From assembly GCF_013201895.1 (NCBI RefSeq), contig NZ_CP053841.1, positions 310,001 to 374,000 of the forward strand: a DNA stretch of 64,000 nucleotides, given 5' to 3'. The translations under genes were made by a program, and so were the position numbers. The notes beneath the pieces were generated by a model. The model made no database searches. It was not told where the DNA came from and saw only the letters and a list, made by a program, of their open reading frames with translations. Source of the DNA: Campylobacter blaseri. GTDB lineage: Bacteria; Campylobacterota; Campylobacteria; Campylobacterales; Campylobacteraceae. This document shows positions 30,451-37,494 of the stretch, one piece after another (position 1 is the first letter of the stretch; the number at the start of each line of letters is the position of its first letter).

Positions 30451-31725
30451 TTAAAATTTATAGCCGAGCTTAAACCAAATTTCATCAATTTCAGTCTTTT
30501 TTTGAAGATTTTTATTTTTTATATCAAGAGATGACAAAACAAGATTTAAATTTAGTCCTTGTACTTTAGGTATTTTATATGACGCTGTAAGCGCGTAACC
30601 ATCATAATCTATATTATTTTTCCAATTATCTTTTCTTTTTGCTGTTACGTATTGGGCTGAAGTTTTTAAGTTTTGAACACCAATTTTTGAAAAATCATAA
30701 TTTAGTTGGAATTTATAAGTGTCTGTGCCGGCTTGAGTTGAAAATATAAAGGGACCTCTTATAGGTAAAAATGTATATGTGCTTACTCCAAGCCCCATGC
30801 CTGTAATAACAGAAGCTTTATCGCTAACTGTTGTAGTAGCCACTAAACCACTAATGCCATTTAAAAAACTAAATCTAGCTCTTATATCAAATAAACTACC
30901 ATCGTATTGTTCATAATCGCTATTAGAACCCCTATAAGAAAAATCAAAGCCAAGTTTTACATCATTTATAGCTAAATCATAGTTTAATTCTGTATAGTAA
31001 ATCCCTAAATCATACTTTTTGTTTACTCCAAATTTAACATTATTAATCCGACCATATGCAGCTGAAATTTTTAAATTTTGAAGTGAAGAATTAGACATAC
31101 CAGCATACCAAGCATTGTTAAATTTATAGGTTTTGTCTGAAGCGCCACCAAGAGTCATTGAGTTATGAAACTTAGGAGCATCGCCGGTATCGGTTATATC
31201 ATATGTAGCACTTGTTCTTCCTTGAAATTTATCAATATAACCAGCATATAATAAAGTATTTTCTAAGTAGTTACTTTGAATTGTAACTCCTTGAAAAGAC
31301 TCTTTGAAAATTCTCGTAAGGCTTCCTGAGGCAATAGGGGTATCTATGTATTGTCTACCTATTTTAATATCTGTTTTATAAAAATTATATCCTATATATG
31401 CTTCAGAAAGAATAGCTCCAGAGGCGTATTGTTCTTTAATAAATAGTTCTTTTGCTTTGTTGTTTATCCAAGGAGTAGAGTTTGCTTGAAATGTTGCACC
31501 TAAATAAAAACCATAAAAATTGTCTGTTTTATAACCAAGTTCTATTGCAAAATTGGTTACATTGGCATTGTATTTTTGACTATTATCCCTATGCCAATAC
31601 CATGCTTTTAATTCACCTTTTAACTCTCCATTTTGAAAAGCTTCAGCTAGAGAATCTTTAGCAGTCAAAGTGGAACATATACTGATATTTAAAATTATAA
31701 TTAAGCTTAGTTTGCATAATTTCAT
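30451..31725 (-). CDS. OprD/MOMP-like outer-membrane porin
   Basis: Protein of 424 residues with signal peptide (MKLCKLSLIIILNISICSTLTA) and alternating beta-strand sequence ending in the aromatic terminus DEIWFKLGYKF required for outer-membrane insertion. Text such as GELKGELKAWYWHRDNS and IGRQYIDTPIASGSLTR fits the OprD-like porins of Campylobacterota rather than the classical 18-strand MOMP. It is monocistronic. Substrate unknown; proteins of this type pass small organic acids, amino acids or peptides. Confidence 0.85.
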   Translation of the reverse strand: MKLCKLSLIIILNISICSTLTAKDSLAEAFQNGELKGELKAWYWHRDNSQKYNANVTNFAIELGYKTDNFYGFYLGATFQANSTPWINNKAKELFIKEQYASGAILSEAYIGYNFYKTDIKIGRQYIDTPIASGSLTRIFKESFQGVTIQSNYLENTLLYAGYIDKFQGRTSATYDITDTGDAPKFHNSMTLGGASDKTYKFNNAWYAGMSNSSLQNLKISAAYGRINNVKFGVNKKYDLGIYYTELNYDLAINDVKLGFDFSYRGSNSDYEQYDGSLFDIRARFSFLNGISGLVATTTVSDKASVITGMGLGVSTYTFLPIRGPFIFSTQAGTDTYKFQLNYDFSKIGVQNLKTSAQYVTAKRKDNWKNNIDYDGYALTASYKIPKVQGLNLNLVLSSLDIKNKNLQKKTEIDEIWFKLGYKF

Positions 31726-31842
31726 GACCTTCCCTTAACTTAAAATATCTAAGTATATCTTGGAAATATCTTATGATAATAACATATTTCTTAATTTTAT
31801 ATTAATAATACATTAAATTTACTTTAAATAAAGTGGTGAGAG

Positions 31843-31868
31843 AATATGCAGAGTAAATTCTGCATATT
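31843..31868 (-). terminator. Hairpin after the YedE gene
   Basis: AATATGCAGA, six-base loop, TCTGCATATT, just downstream of the YedE stop codon. It lacks a strong T-run, so its strength as a terminator is uncertain. Confidence 0.45.
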
Positions 31869-31874
31869 TAAAAA

Positions 31875-32936
31875 CTATCTATATTGTTTATAAAACAACC
31901 CTATATATATTACAAATATAAAGCCAAGTAAAATTGCATATGGTGCAAACTGAGTTATTCCTTTTGGAGAGCTAGCTAGTAAAAAGTTATGTGCTATAGC
32001 ACTTCCTGCCATCATACCTAATATAAAGATTGCGGAGTTTAAATTTCCTGACCCCATTTGAACTAAATGTTTTCCAGGACACCCTTCACTTAAACTAAAG
32101 CAAAGTCCAGCAAGCATCATTCCTAAAAAATTCCAAATATAGTTATTATGAGCTATTGGTTGATCTGTAAAACCAAATTTATATTGATCTAGTGCAAAAT
32201 TTGAAATAGAAGCAAATACTATTAAGCTAATTATACCAGCGAACATAGAAAAATCACCTCTATAAAGCTTGTTAAATGCACCAACACTACAAAATTTGCT
32301 TTTTTGCATAAGCATTCCTACTGCAATGCTTAAAACAAGTGATATTAAAATAGGAGCATGCTGAGCACCGGGTCCTTTAATAGATGTAAATATAGCTGCA
32401 TTTTCTCCAAGTTTTAAATTAAATATTAATGCTAAAAGCAATAAGATGGTTATTAATACCGGCAAAAGCCCTATAGATACTGGTAGTTTTATGGTTGTTG
32501 TCGTGCTATATCCATTTTTTTTAAAAAACATACCAACACCAACTCCAGCAGCAATACCTAAAAAACCAGCTATAGCAGTCATATCTCCACCTCCAAGCCT
32601 TAAAAAAGCCCTCCATGGACAACCTAAAAATACTAGACATCCAATCATCGCAAAAATACCTAATAAAAATCGTATAAAAGGAGATGAACCCGTTGAGCTT
32701 GAAAATTCTTTAGTCCAAAAAATACTAGCTATAAAGCCTCCAAATATTAAACCTATAATTTCTGGTCTTATATATTGAACAATGCTAGCACTATGAAAGC
32801 CTAAAGCTCCTGTTGTATCACGCAAAAAGCAGGCTGCACAAATTCCCATATTGCCAGGGTTTCCAAAATATACTAAAATAGTAGCCAACAAGCCAAGAGA
32901 ACCACCGGCAATTATTTGCCATTTAAAATTATTCAT
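31875..32936 (-). CDS. YedE/FdhT selenium-metabolism membrane protein
   Basis: Inner-membrane protein of 353 residues with about ten helices in two YeeE/YedE-type halves. Four conserved Cys motifs are visible: GICAACFLRDT near residue 32, LGCPWRAFLRLGGGD near 105, SKFCSVGAFNKLYRGD near 215 and EGCPGKHLVQMGSG near 285. This form is known as a selenium-metabolism protein (FdhT in C. jejuni, needed for selenoenzyme formate dehydrogenase) and may import a selenium or sulfur compound. The usual TusA-like partner (FdhU) is not next to it here. The selenoprotein at 44519-44752 supports a selenium role. Confidence 0.85.
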   Translation of the reverse strand: MNNFKWQIIAGGSLGLLATILVYFGNPGNMGICAACFLRDTTGALGFHSASIVQYIRPEIIGLIFGGFIASIFWTKEFSSSTGSSPFIRFLLGIFAMIGCLVFLGCPWRAFLRLGGGDMTAIAGFLGIAAGVGVGMFFKKNGYSTTTTIKLPVSIGLLPVLITILLLLALIFNLKLGENAAIFTSIKGPGAQHAPILISLVLSIAVGMLMQKSKFCSVGAFNKLYRGDFSMFAGIISLIVFASISNFALDQYKFGFTDQPIAHNNYIWNFLGMMLAGLCFSLSEGCPGKHLVQMGSGNLNSAIFILGMMAGSAIAHNFLLASSPKGITQFAPYAILLGFIFVIYIGLFYKQYR

Positions 32937-33057
32937 AAAAAATCCTAAGTAAAAGTAAAATCAAACTGATTTCTTGCGTTAATTCTACATTTTATTAAAT
33001 AAAAATCAAATAAAATTTTGAACTTATTAATATTTTAAAATCAAAATAAATTTATAT

Positions 33058-33654
33058 TTATTTTGCTCTTTTTTTAAATTCTTCCATATAGTGTTTATAA
33101 AATCTCTTATAGTATGGGTTTGAGTTGCGATTTCTCATACCATAGTTATAGCATTCTATTGTTTTTTGAATATCTTTATTTTTTGCTTTGTAGCATTTTC
33201 TTAGCACTTTTGCACATTTTGTCAAATTATATGTTGGATTAAAGACCATATCTATTTCATTATCTTTAAAATTAAAAGAATTTAGCTGCCCAAGCCCAAC
33301 ATCAATATTAAAACCATTTTTAACCAAAAGTTTTGTTATCTCTTTTGCATATTCTTCATTTATAGGGCTTATAGATACTATCCATTTGTTTTTATTTAGA
33401 CTATATGGACTTGCTTTAATTGATATATTTTTTGTTTCAAGATTTTTGAAATATATGGCATTTTCTTTATTTGTTAAAAAGCTTATAGCAAAAGGATTAA
33501 AATTACTTTCTATTTTGACAATCGTATATAAAATTCCAGAAGAAACTGCTTGTTTTTTTGCTACATCTGCTATAGTATATATGATTTCTTCATAGGTATA
33601 GGCATAAATTGTTTTTACAAATAACATTAACAGAAAAATAATTTTAAATTTCAT
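33058..33654 (-). CDS. Exported lytic transglycosylase (SLT domain)
   Basis: Protein of 198 residues with signal peptide (MKFKIIFLLMLFVKTIYA). The catalytic Glu is in YTIVKIESNFNPFAIS near residue 50, with the GLGQLN segment near residue 120 and the ECYNYG motif near 165, the three landmarks of Slt lysozyme-like domains. It would cut glycan strands in the periplasm; VirB1-like enzymes look similar, but no secretion genes are adjacent. Confidence 0.85.
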   Translation of the reverse strand: MKFKIIFLLMLFVKTIYAYTYEEIIYTIADVAKKQAVSSGILYTIVKIESNFNPFAISFLTNKENAIYFKNLETKNISIKASPYSLNKNKWIVSISPINEEYAKEITKLLVKNGFNIDVGLGQLNSFNFKDNEIDMVFNPTYNLTKCAKVLRKCYKAKNKDIQKTIECYNYGMRNRNSNPYYKRFYKHYMEEFKKRAK

Positions 33655-33795
33655 ATAAATTCTTCCTAGTTTTATTTAATTTTAACATATATTTCTTAAG
33701 TAAATACAAAAAAATTAAAAAATTCATTTTTTATTCTATATTTAAGTAATATTTTATTTTTTATAATGTATAATTCTAATTCTTTTAAAGATAAA

Positions 33796-33871
33796 GGTCG
33801 CTTAGCTCAGTTGGTAGAGCGCCACCCTTACAAGGTGGATGTCATAAGTTCGAGTCTTATAGCGACCACCA
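33796..33871 (+). tRNA. tRNA-Val (anticodon TAC)
   Basis: Acceptor GGTCGCT pairs with AGCGACC, encoded ACCA end, anticodon loop CTTACAA gives TAC. First of three tandem tRNA genes; TATAAT-like boxes lie about 20-35 bases upstream. Confidence 0.97.
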
Positions 33872-33880
33872 TTTTTTGGT

Positions 33881-33957
33881 GCGGCGGTAGTTTAGTTGGT
33901 TAGAATACCGGCCTGTCACGCCGGGGGTCGCGAGTTCAAGTCTCGTCCGCCGCGCCA
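33881..33957 (+). tRNA. tRNA-Asp (anticodon GTC)
   Basis: Acceptor GCGGCGG pairs with CCGCCGC, then G and CCA; anticodon loop CTGTCAC gives GTC. Nine bases after tRNA-Val. Confidence 0.97.
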
Positions 33958-33969
33958 TCTTTTTAAAGT

Positions 33970-34045
33970 GTCTCGTTAGCTCAGCAGGTAGAGCATCTCC
34001 CTTTTAAGGAGGGGGCCGTTGGTTCGAATCCAACACGGGACACCA
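33970..34045 (+). tRNA. tRNA-Lys (anticodon TTT)
   Basis: Acceptor GTCTCGT pairs with ACGGGAC (one G-U), then ACCA; anticodon loop CTTTTAA gives TTT. The Mu-like prophage remnant begins about 100 bases downstream. Confidence 0.96.
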
Positions 34046-34146
34046 CTTCTATACGAAACTCCCCTAAATAGGACATTTTAACTTCTAAAAACACTTACTT
34101 TAAGCTTAAATTTATTTCTAGAAAAATTGCTTTGCAGGAACGATAT

Positions 34147-35230
34147 ATGGCTACTTCTAGTGATTTAAGAAAAAATAAAGAATACCTAAATAAACCCAAC
34201 CTTAAAGAAAAAAGGCTGGTTTGGTAAAACAAAAGTTGTAAAAAGAGAAACAGGCGAAGAAAAAGAGATATATGTAGGCTCTCGTAGACTTAAAACTATC
34301 TACAATACAAATATGAGAACAATCTATGCTAAAAGTAGATATACAGGGCAAATGCTAAGCAGTGCAACTCATTTTAGATACACAGCAGTTATGGACAATC
34401 TAACAAGAGCAAAGCATAGAGGTATGCATAATCTAGTATTGCCAAAAACGGATCCTTTTTGGGATACAAACTACCCACCAAATGGTTGGAATTGTAGATG
34501 TCAAGTGGAGGCTATAACTTTAAGTGAAGCTAAAAGAAGAGGTTTAAAGGTAAGAGAAGATAGCAATGGTATAAATGGTATAGCAGATATTGACTTTGCT
34601 TACAATCCAGGAAAAACAGATAAATTAGATGAAATTTTAGCCAAGAAAAAAGATAGATTTAAACTAAATACAAAGCTAACTAGTAAAGAAGTAAATGCTA
34701 TCTTAAAAGACTTAGGAAATTTCACAAAACAAAAAGATTTGTATGTTTGGAAAAAAGGACTTAATGATATGGTTGATGAAGTTATAGTAAAAAACAACCA
34801 AAAAACACCACTTAATGTAGTTCAAGTTGGGCTTTTATCTAAATTTATAAGTGAGACAGCAAGTAAGCTACTAAACAAAGAGGTTAAAAGTGGTGGAATG
34901 ATACTAACCAAAAAAGAACTCTCACACGCTAGACCACAAAGAAAAGAGGCATATAATCATGCCTTTAGAGTTGAAGAGATGAAGGAAATAGTAGATGTTT
35001 TAAATGATGAAAATAGAGCATATGTGGATTTAAGAGATAAACATAAAAATATAGTATTTATTTTTGAAGATAAAAAAGATAAAACAAAGCTAAATTTAAT
35101 ACCGATTGAAATAAGCAAATTTCATAAAAAGTTTAAGATGAAAAACTATGTTATAACATTGGATAAAGCTGATAAAGAAGATATTTTTGGTTTTATAAAA
35201 GGAAAAAAAATACAAAAAATAAAACAATGA
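34147..35230 (+). pseudogene. MuF-type phage head protein with C-terminal nuclease-like domain, 5' truncated
   Basis: From 34190 the frame is open without a start (INPTLKKKGWFGK..., SRRLKTIYNTNMRTIYA), continuing to TGA at 35230; upstream coding text at 34147 is in another frame. Residues such as THFRYTAVMDNLTRAKHR and PPNGWNCRCQVEA are the hallmark C-terminal part of Mu gpF/gp30-like minor head proteins. After a linker, the last 150 residues (LTKKELSHARPQRKEAYNH, VDLRDKHKNIVFIFEDKK) resemble the PBECR class of phage nucleases (Barnase-EndoU-ColicinE5/D-RelE fold) found fused to MuF. The N-terminal half is lost, so the head function is gone; the toxin-like part could still be translated from ATG 34313. 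Confidence 0.75.
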
Positions 35231-35324
35231 ATGGGTGGGATTTGAACCCACAACATCGACGACATTTGCCCTCTGTGGTTACTCTCCCTTTTTGCAAAGG
35301 GTTCACATCTTCATTCATTGTTTT
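35221..35324 (-). ncRNA. tRNA-like RNA candidate B
   Basis: Minus-strand RNA of about 100 nt. A 13-bp terminal stem joins its 5' end (AAAACAATGAATG, + 35312-35324) to its 3' end (+ 35221-35233), followed by TTTATTTTTT, so the 3' arm also looks like a terminator. One base inside is a perfect T-arm: GTGGG-TTCAAAT-CCCAC (35235-35251) with the canonical tRNA T-loop. A second hairpin CCCTTT-GCAA-AAAGGG (35286-35301) has a GNRA tetraloop. It has its own promoter at 35329-35357. It is not a normal tRNA: no standard anticodon arm or CCA can be placed. Confidence 0.5.
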
Positions 35325-35328
35325 TATT

Positions 35329-35357
35329 ATTTTACCAAAAACAGAGTTTAAAGTCAA
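35329..35357 (-). promoter_or_regulatory. Sigma-70 promoter for RNA B
   Basis: TTGACT, 17-base spacer ending TTTTTGG, TAAAAT on the minus strand. Predicted start about 35322, matching the 5' end of the closing stem. Same architecture as the promoter at 35537-35565. Confidence 0.55.
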
Positions 35358-35433
35358 AAAAATGAGTTTAACTAATTATATGGTTACAGTTGGGAAAGTT
35401 GGAAGAATAGAAAATGATAAAAGTGAATATATT

Positions 35434-35530
35434 AAAATCCGTTAGCGGTAGGAGTTGCACCTACAATATAGCAAGCAGTTAATGACTGCCAGCTATCGCT
35501 ACTACATTGCGATCATCAACTAACGAATTT
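35434..35530 (-). ncRNA. tRNA-like RNA candidate A
   Basis: Minus-strand RNA of about 97 nt folding as a cloverleaf. P1, 11 bp with one G-U, joins its first bases AAATTCGTTAG (+ 35520-35530) to its last (+ 35435-35445). P2 is ATCGC/GCGAT (35495-35513) with a 9-base loop. P3 is ATAGC-TG-GCAGT-CATTA-ACTGC-TT-GCTAT (35468-35496). P4 is a T-arm-like GTAGG-TGCAACT-CCTAC (35448-35464). Extra bases between arms and a loop without U33 rule out an ordinary tRNA. Its 5' end coincides with the start predicted from the perfect promoter at 35537-35565. Confidence 0.5.
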
Positions 35531-35536
35531 ACCCAT

Positions 35537-35565
35537 ATTATACCAAATAACCTTTATTTTGTCAA
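35537..35565 (-). promoter_or_regulatory. Perfect consensus sigma-70 promoter for RNA A
   Basis: TTGACA, exactly 17 bases, TATAAT on the minus strand, with the extended TGG before the -10. Such a complete consensus is exceptional in Campylobacter, where -35 boxes are usually not recognisable. The -35 abuts the gpG ribosome site (AAGGAG at 35565-35571) on the other strand. Confidence 0.75.
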
Positions 35566-35576
35566 AAGGAGATAAG

Positions 35577-36065
35577 ATGTCTATAAAAGTAAAAGGACTT
35601 AAAGAGGTTCAAGACAAACTACATAAATTAAGCCATTTAGGTGGAGACATTGAACCATTTTTAGCAGATACTGGTGAAATTTTAAGAAATGAAATAGAGG
35701 ATAGTTTTGAAAAACAAAGCTCGCCTTTTGGCAAACAATGGAAAGCCTTAAAAGAGAGCACTAAAAAATATAAAGATAAAAAAGGCTATAGTTCAAATGT
35801 ATTAAGAAAAAGCGGAGATTTAGCTGATAAATGGGAGATAAAAACAACCAATACAAGTGTTAGAGTATTTAACGCTTTAAAAAGCAAAGGCTATGTTTAT
35901 GGTTTAGTTCATCAATTTGGCACAAACAAAGCTGGTCGTGGCAAAAACACAACCATACCAGCAAGACCATTTTTACCAATTAGTAAAAAAGGATTTTTAA
36001 AAAAAGAGTTAAAAGATGAGATAAAAAAAGACTGCATTAACTATATAAAAGATATTTTAGCCTAG
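35577..36065 (+). CDS. Phage virion morphogenesis protein (Mu gpG-like)
   Basis: Protein of 162 residues with the gpG family layout: KVKGLKEVQDKLHKL at the start, LRNEIEDSFEKQSSPFGKQWKALKEST in the middle, and VHQFGTNKAGRGKNTTIPARPFLPIS near the end. In Mu, gpG acts in tail completion or head-tail joining. The start is ATG at 35577 behind AAGGAGATAAG; a TTG at 35559 in the same frame is not needed. It is intact, but its neighbours are missing, so it is a prophage relic. Confidence 0.82.
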   Translation: MSIKVKGLKEVQDKLHKLSHLGGDIEPFLADTGEILRNEIEDSFEKQSSPFGKQWKALKESTKKYKDKKGYSSNVLRKSGDLADKWEIKTTNTSVRVFNALKSKGYVYGLVHQFGTNKAGRGKNTTIPARPFLPISKKGFLKKELKDEIKKDCINYIKDILA

Positions 36066-36176
36066 TCATCCTGAGCCTTTTACCCAGTCATCCTGAGCGA
36101 AGCGAAGGATCTCATCAAGATTGTAAACAAACATTGCTAACAAGGGGAGATTCTAAGGCTAAAGCCTCAGAATGAC
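36065..36176. repeat. REP-like composite inverted repeat
   Basis: GTCATCCTGAG occurs at 36065 and 36087, the second continuing CGAAGCGAAGGATCTC, and an inverted GAATGAC-type copy CTCAGAATGAC ends at 36176. Two internal hairpins are ATCCT...AGGAT (36090-36110) and ATTCT-A-AGGCT-AA-AGCCT-C-AGAAT (36150-36173). This is a dispersed bacterial repeat type found in many phyla. It is more GC-rich than its surroundings. Confidence 0.75.
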
Positions 36177-36208
36177 GGAATGGACAAACTCCAAATAACA
36201 AAGGCTAA

Positions 36209-36403
36209 TTAGTCCTTTAAAAGTTCCTCTAATTCTTCTACCATAGAAGAAAAGCCATCACCTAAAAAAAGTAACCCGCTGACGATTCTATCATTGTCAC
36301 CATCTTTTGCATATATAGCCATACTATAAAGCAAAGCTGTAGCGCCATCTAAAAAGTCCTTAGTCTCTTCTAGCTTTACCATTTTATCAAAATCCACACT
36401 CAT
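36209..36403 (-). CDS. Small hypothetical protein of the Rha operon
   Basis: Acidic protein of 64 residues (MSVDFDKMVKLEETKDFLDG..., ending VEELEELLKD) with a helical profile and no recognised domain. Its start overlaps the rha stop as ATGA, so it is translated as the last member of the small minus-strand phage operon. Function unknown. Confidence 0.6.
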   Translation of the reverse strand: MSVDFDKMVKLEETKDFLDGATALLYSMAIYAKDGDNDRIVSGLLFLGDGFSSMVEELEELLKD

Positions 36404-37101
36404 AACTCACCTCCAAACAAATCATAACTTTTAACTAAACCACTATATCTTAAATGCCTTGCTATAGTCCAAGAACTTCTGTTAAGCTTCCTTGCTATTT
36501 GTGCATAGTTTAAACCCTGTTTATAAAGGTTAATGGCTTTGTTTAGCTCATCTTTGCTAAATTTAACACCTTTTCCTTTTACCTTTAAATCCTCAAATGT
36601 TTTTAATCTCTTACTCTCAACCTTTTCAAGTAAAAGTGAGTTTGTAAGCTCTAAGCTTTTATAGTATTTTGTCTTAAACTCATTTGCTTCGTTTTTATAA
36701 CCCTCAAGCTTTTTGTTTACCTCCGCTAAGCTGTTAATTAAATTATCAAGATGCGGTCGCTCTTTTCTTAGCATACTCTCCATCATATTAAAAGCTTTGA
36801 TAAACTCAATCTTCCACCTGTAAGCCTTTTCACCTGTAAATCCCATAACTAAAAGTGAAAAGCCATCACGGGTAAGGTTGTAGTATGGCTCACTTCTTAC
36901 AACTGCCCCAAATTTAGCTATTCGCTCCGTAAGCCGAAAATTAAGCTCACGGAATTCATCTTGCGGAAGCTCTTTAATTTTTGCTATAATATGTTTGTGT
37001 TCTTTCTCAAACACACTAGCGATTGCTAATGAAGTGGTGTAGGTTTGGTTTCCCACCACTTCAAAACTTACCTGCTGATTGTTTATCACAAAGCTACTCA
37101 T
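36400..37101 (-). CDS. Rha family phage regulatory protein
   Basis: Protein of 233 residues. The N-terminal Rha domain is marked by SLAIASVFEKEHKHIIAKI, YYNLTRDGFSLLVMGFTGEKA and WKIEFIKAFNMME, then a coiled region (about 105-165) and a C-terminal helix-turn-helix (KFSKDELNKAINLYKQGLN, AQIARKLNRSSWTIARHL). Rha proteins are phage regulators interfering with lytic growth in some hosts. It overlaps the 46-aa gene upstream and the 64-aa gene downstream by ATGA junctions. Confidence 0.85.
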   Translation of the reverse strand: MSSFVINNQQVSFEVVGNQTYTTSLAIASVFEKEHKHIIAKIKELPQDEFRELNFRLTERIAKFGAVVRSEPYYNLTRDGFSLLVMGFTGEKAYRWKIEFIKAFNMMESMLRKERPHLDNLINSLAEVNKKLEGYKNEANEFKTKYYKSLELTNSLLLEKVESKRLKTFEDLKVKGKGVKFSKDELNKAINLYKQGLNYAQIARKLNRSSWTIARHLRYSGLVKSYDLFGGEL

Positions 37102-37238
37102 TTTTTACTCCTTTGTTTTATTTTTTGTTTATTGGCTCTACTTAGCTCCGCTAATTGTTCAGATAGCTGAGTGTTGGCTATCTGATGAATTAAAGACATA
37201 ATGCTTTTTTCATACTTTGTTGATTTATGTTTTTTCAT
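37098..37238 (-). CDS. 46-aa basic small protein
   Basis: MKKHKSTKYEKSIMSLIHQI... ending KQKIKQRSKK. Start and stop are both shared in ATGA overlaps with the flanking genes (33-aa protein and rha), which supports real translation. Strongly basic; no known domain. Confidence 0.6.
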   Translation of the reverse strand: MKKHKSTKYEKSIMSLIHQIANTQLSEQLAELSRANKQKIKQRSKK

Positions 37239-37336
37239 TTTTTAAGCTCCTTTATATCTTTTTCTAATCTATTTACTTTTAAACTAAGCACCAAAACACT
37301 AACTGCTAAAATAAGCACTAAAACATTTATAACCAT
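37235..37336 (-). CDS. 33-aa single-helix membrane peptide
   Basis: MVINVLVLILAVSVLVLSLK followed by a charged tail VNRLEKDIKELKK, behind AAAGGAGCAAAAA. One hydrophobic helix with a short heptad-like tail, of the size of phage Rz1-like, holin-like or type I toxin peptides. A longer frame upstream (to 37453) lacks a ribosome site. Confidence 0.55.
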   Translation of the reverse strand: MVINVLVLILAVSVLVLSLKVNRLEKDIKELKK

Positions 37337-37353
37337 TTTTTGCTCCTTTATGG

Positions 37354-37359
37354 TATAAT
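37354..37359 (+). promoter_or_regulatory. Extended -10 promoter pointing against the small-peptide genes
   Basis: TGGTATAAT on the + strand, with no clear -35. Transcription would start near 37366 and run antisense through GGGGC-AACT-GCCCC (37395-37408) and the 27-aa ORF at 37411-37494. Confidence 0.45.
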
Positions 37360-37410
37360 CAAAGGATGAGTAAAACAATAAACAAAGGGTTGGGGCAACT
37401 GCCCCCTTGC

Positions 37411-37494
37411 TTACCCCTTGCCTTTTGCTTGAATAATTGCAGTTATTAAGCAAATTATCGTAGTGATTAACTCGAGTATCTCACTAGCTGACAT
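37411..37494 (-). CDS. 27-aa hydrophobic peptide, toxin-like
   Basis: MSASEILELITTIICLITAI followed by IQAKGKG, with the ribosome site AAAGGAGAG nine bases upstream. A single membrane helix with a short basic tail resembles type I toxins or tiny holins. It lies in frame with the truncated tape-measure gene, whose codons RKESKT are simply its ribosome site, so it is best treated as a separate gene. A + strand promoter faces it at 37354. Confidence 0.5.
   Translation of the reverse strand: MSASEILELITTIICLITAIIQAKGKG

Noticed and set aside
35227-35445. Plus-strand 72-aa ORF between MuF and gpG
   Set aside because: It covers the two minus-strand RNA structures, uses tRNA-like sequence as codons and has no ribosome site.
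35434-35530. RNA A as a normal functional tRNA
   Set aside because: Two extra bases separate the T-arm from the acceptor-like stem, six separate the latter from the D-like arm, position 33 is C and no CCA follows.
37235-37453. 72-aa form of the small membrane peptide
   Set aside because: Upstream codons have no ribosome site; the 33-aa form has AAAGGAGCAAAAA at the right distance.
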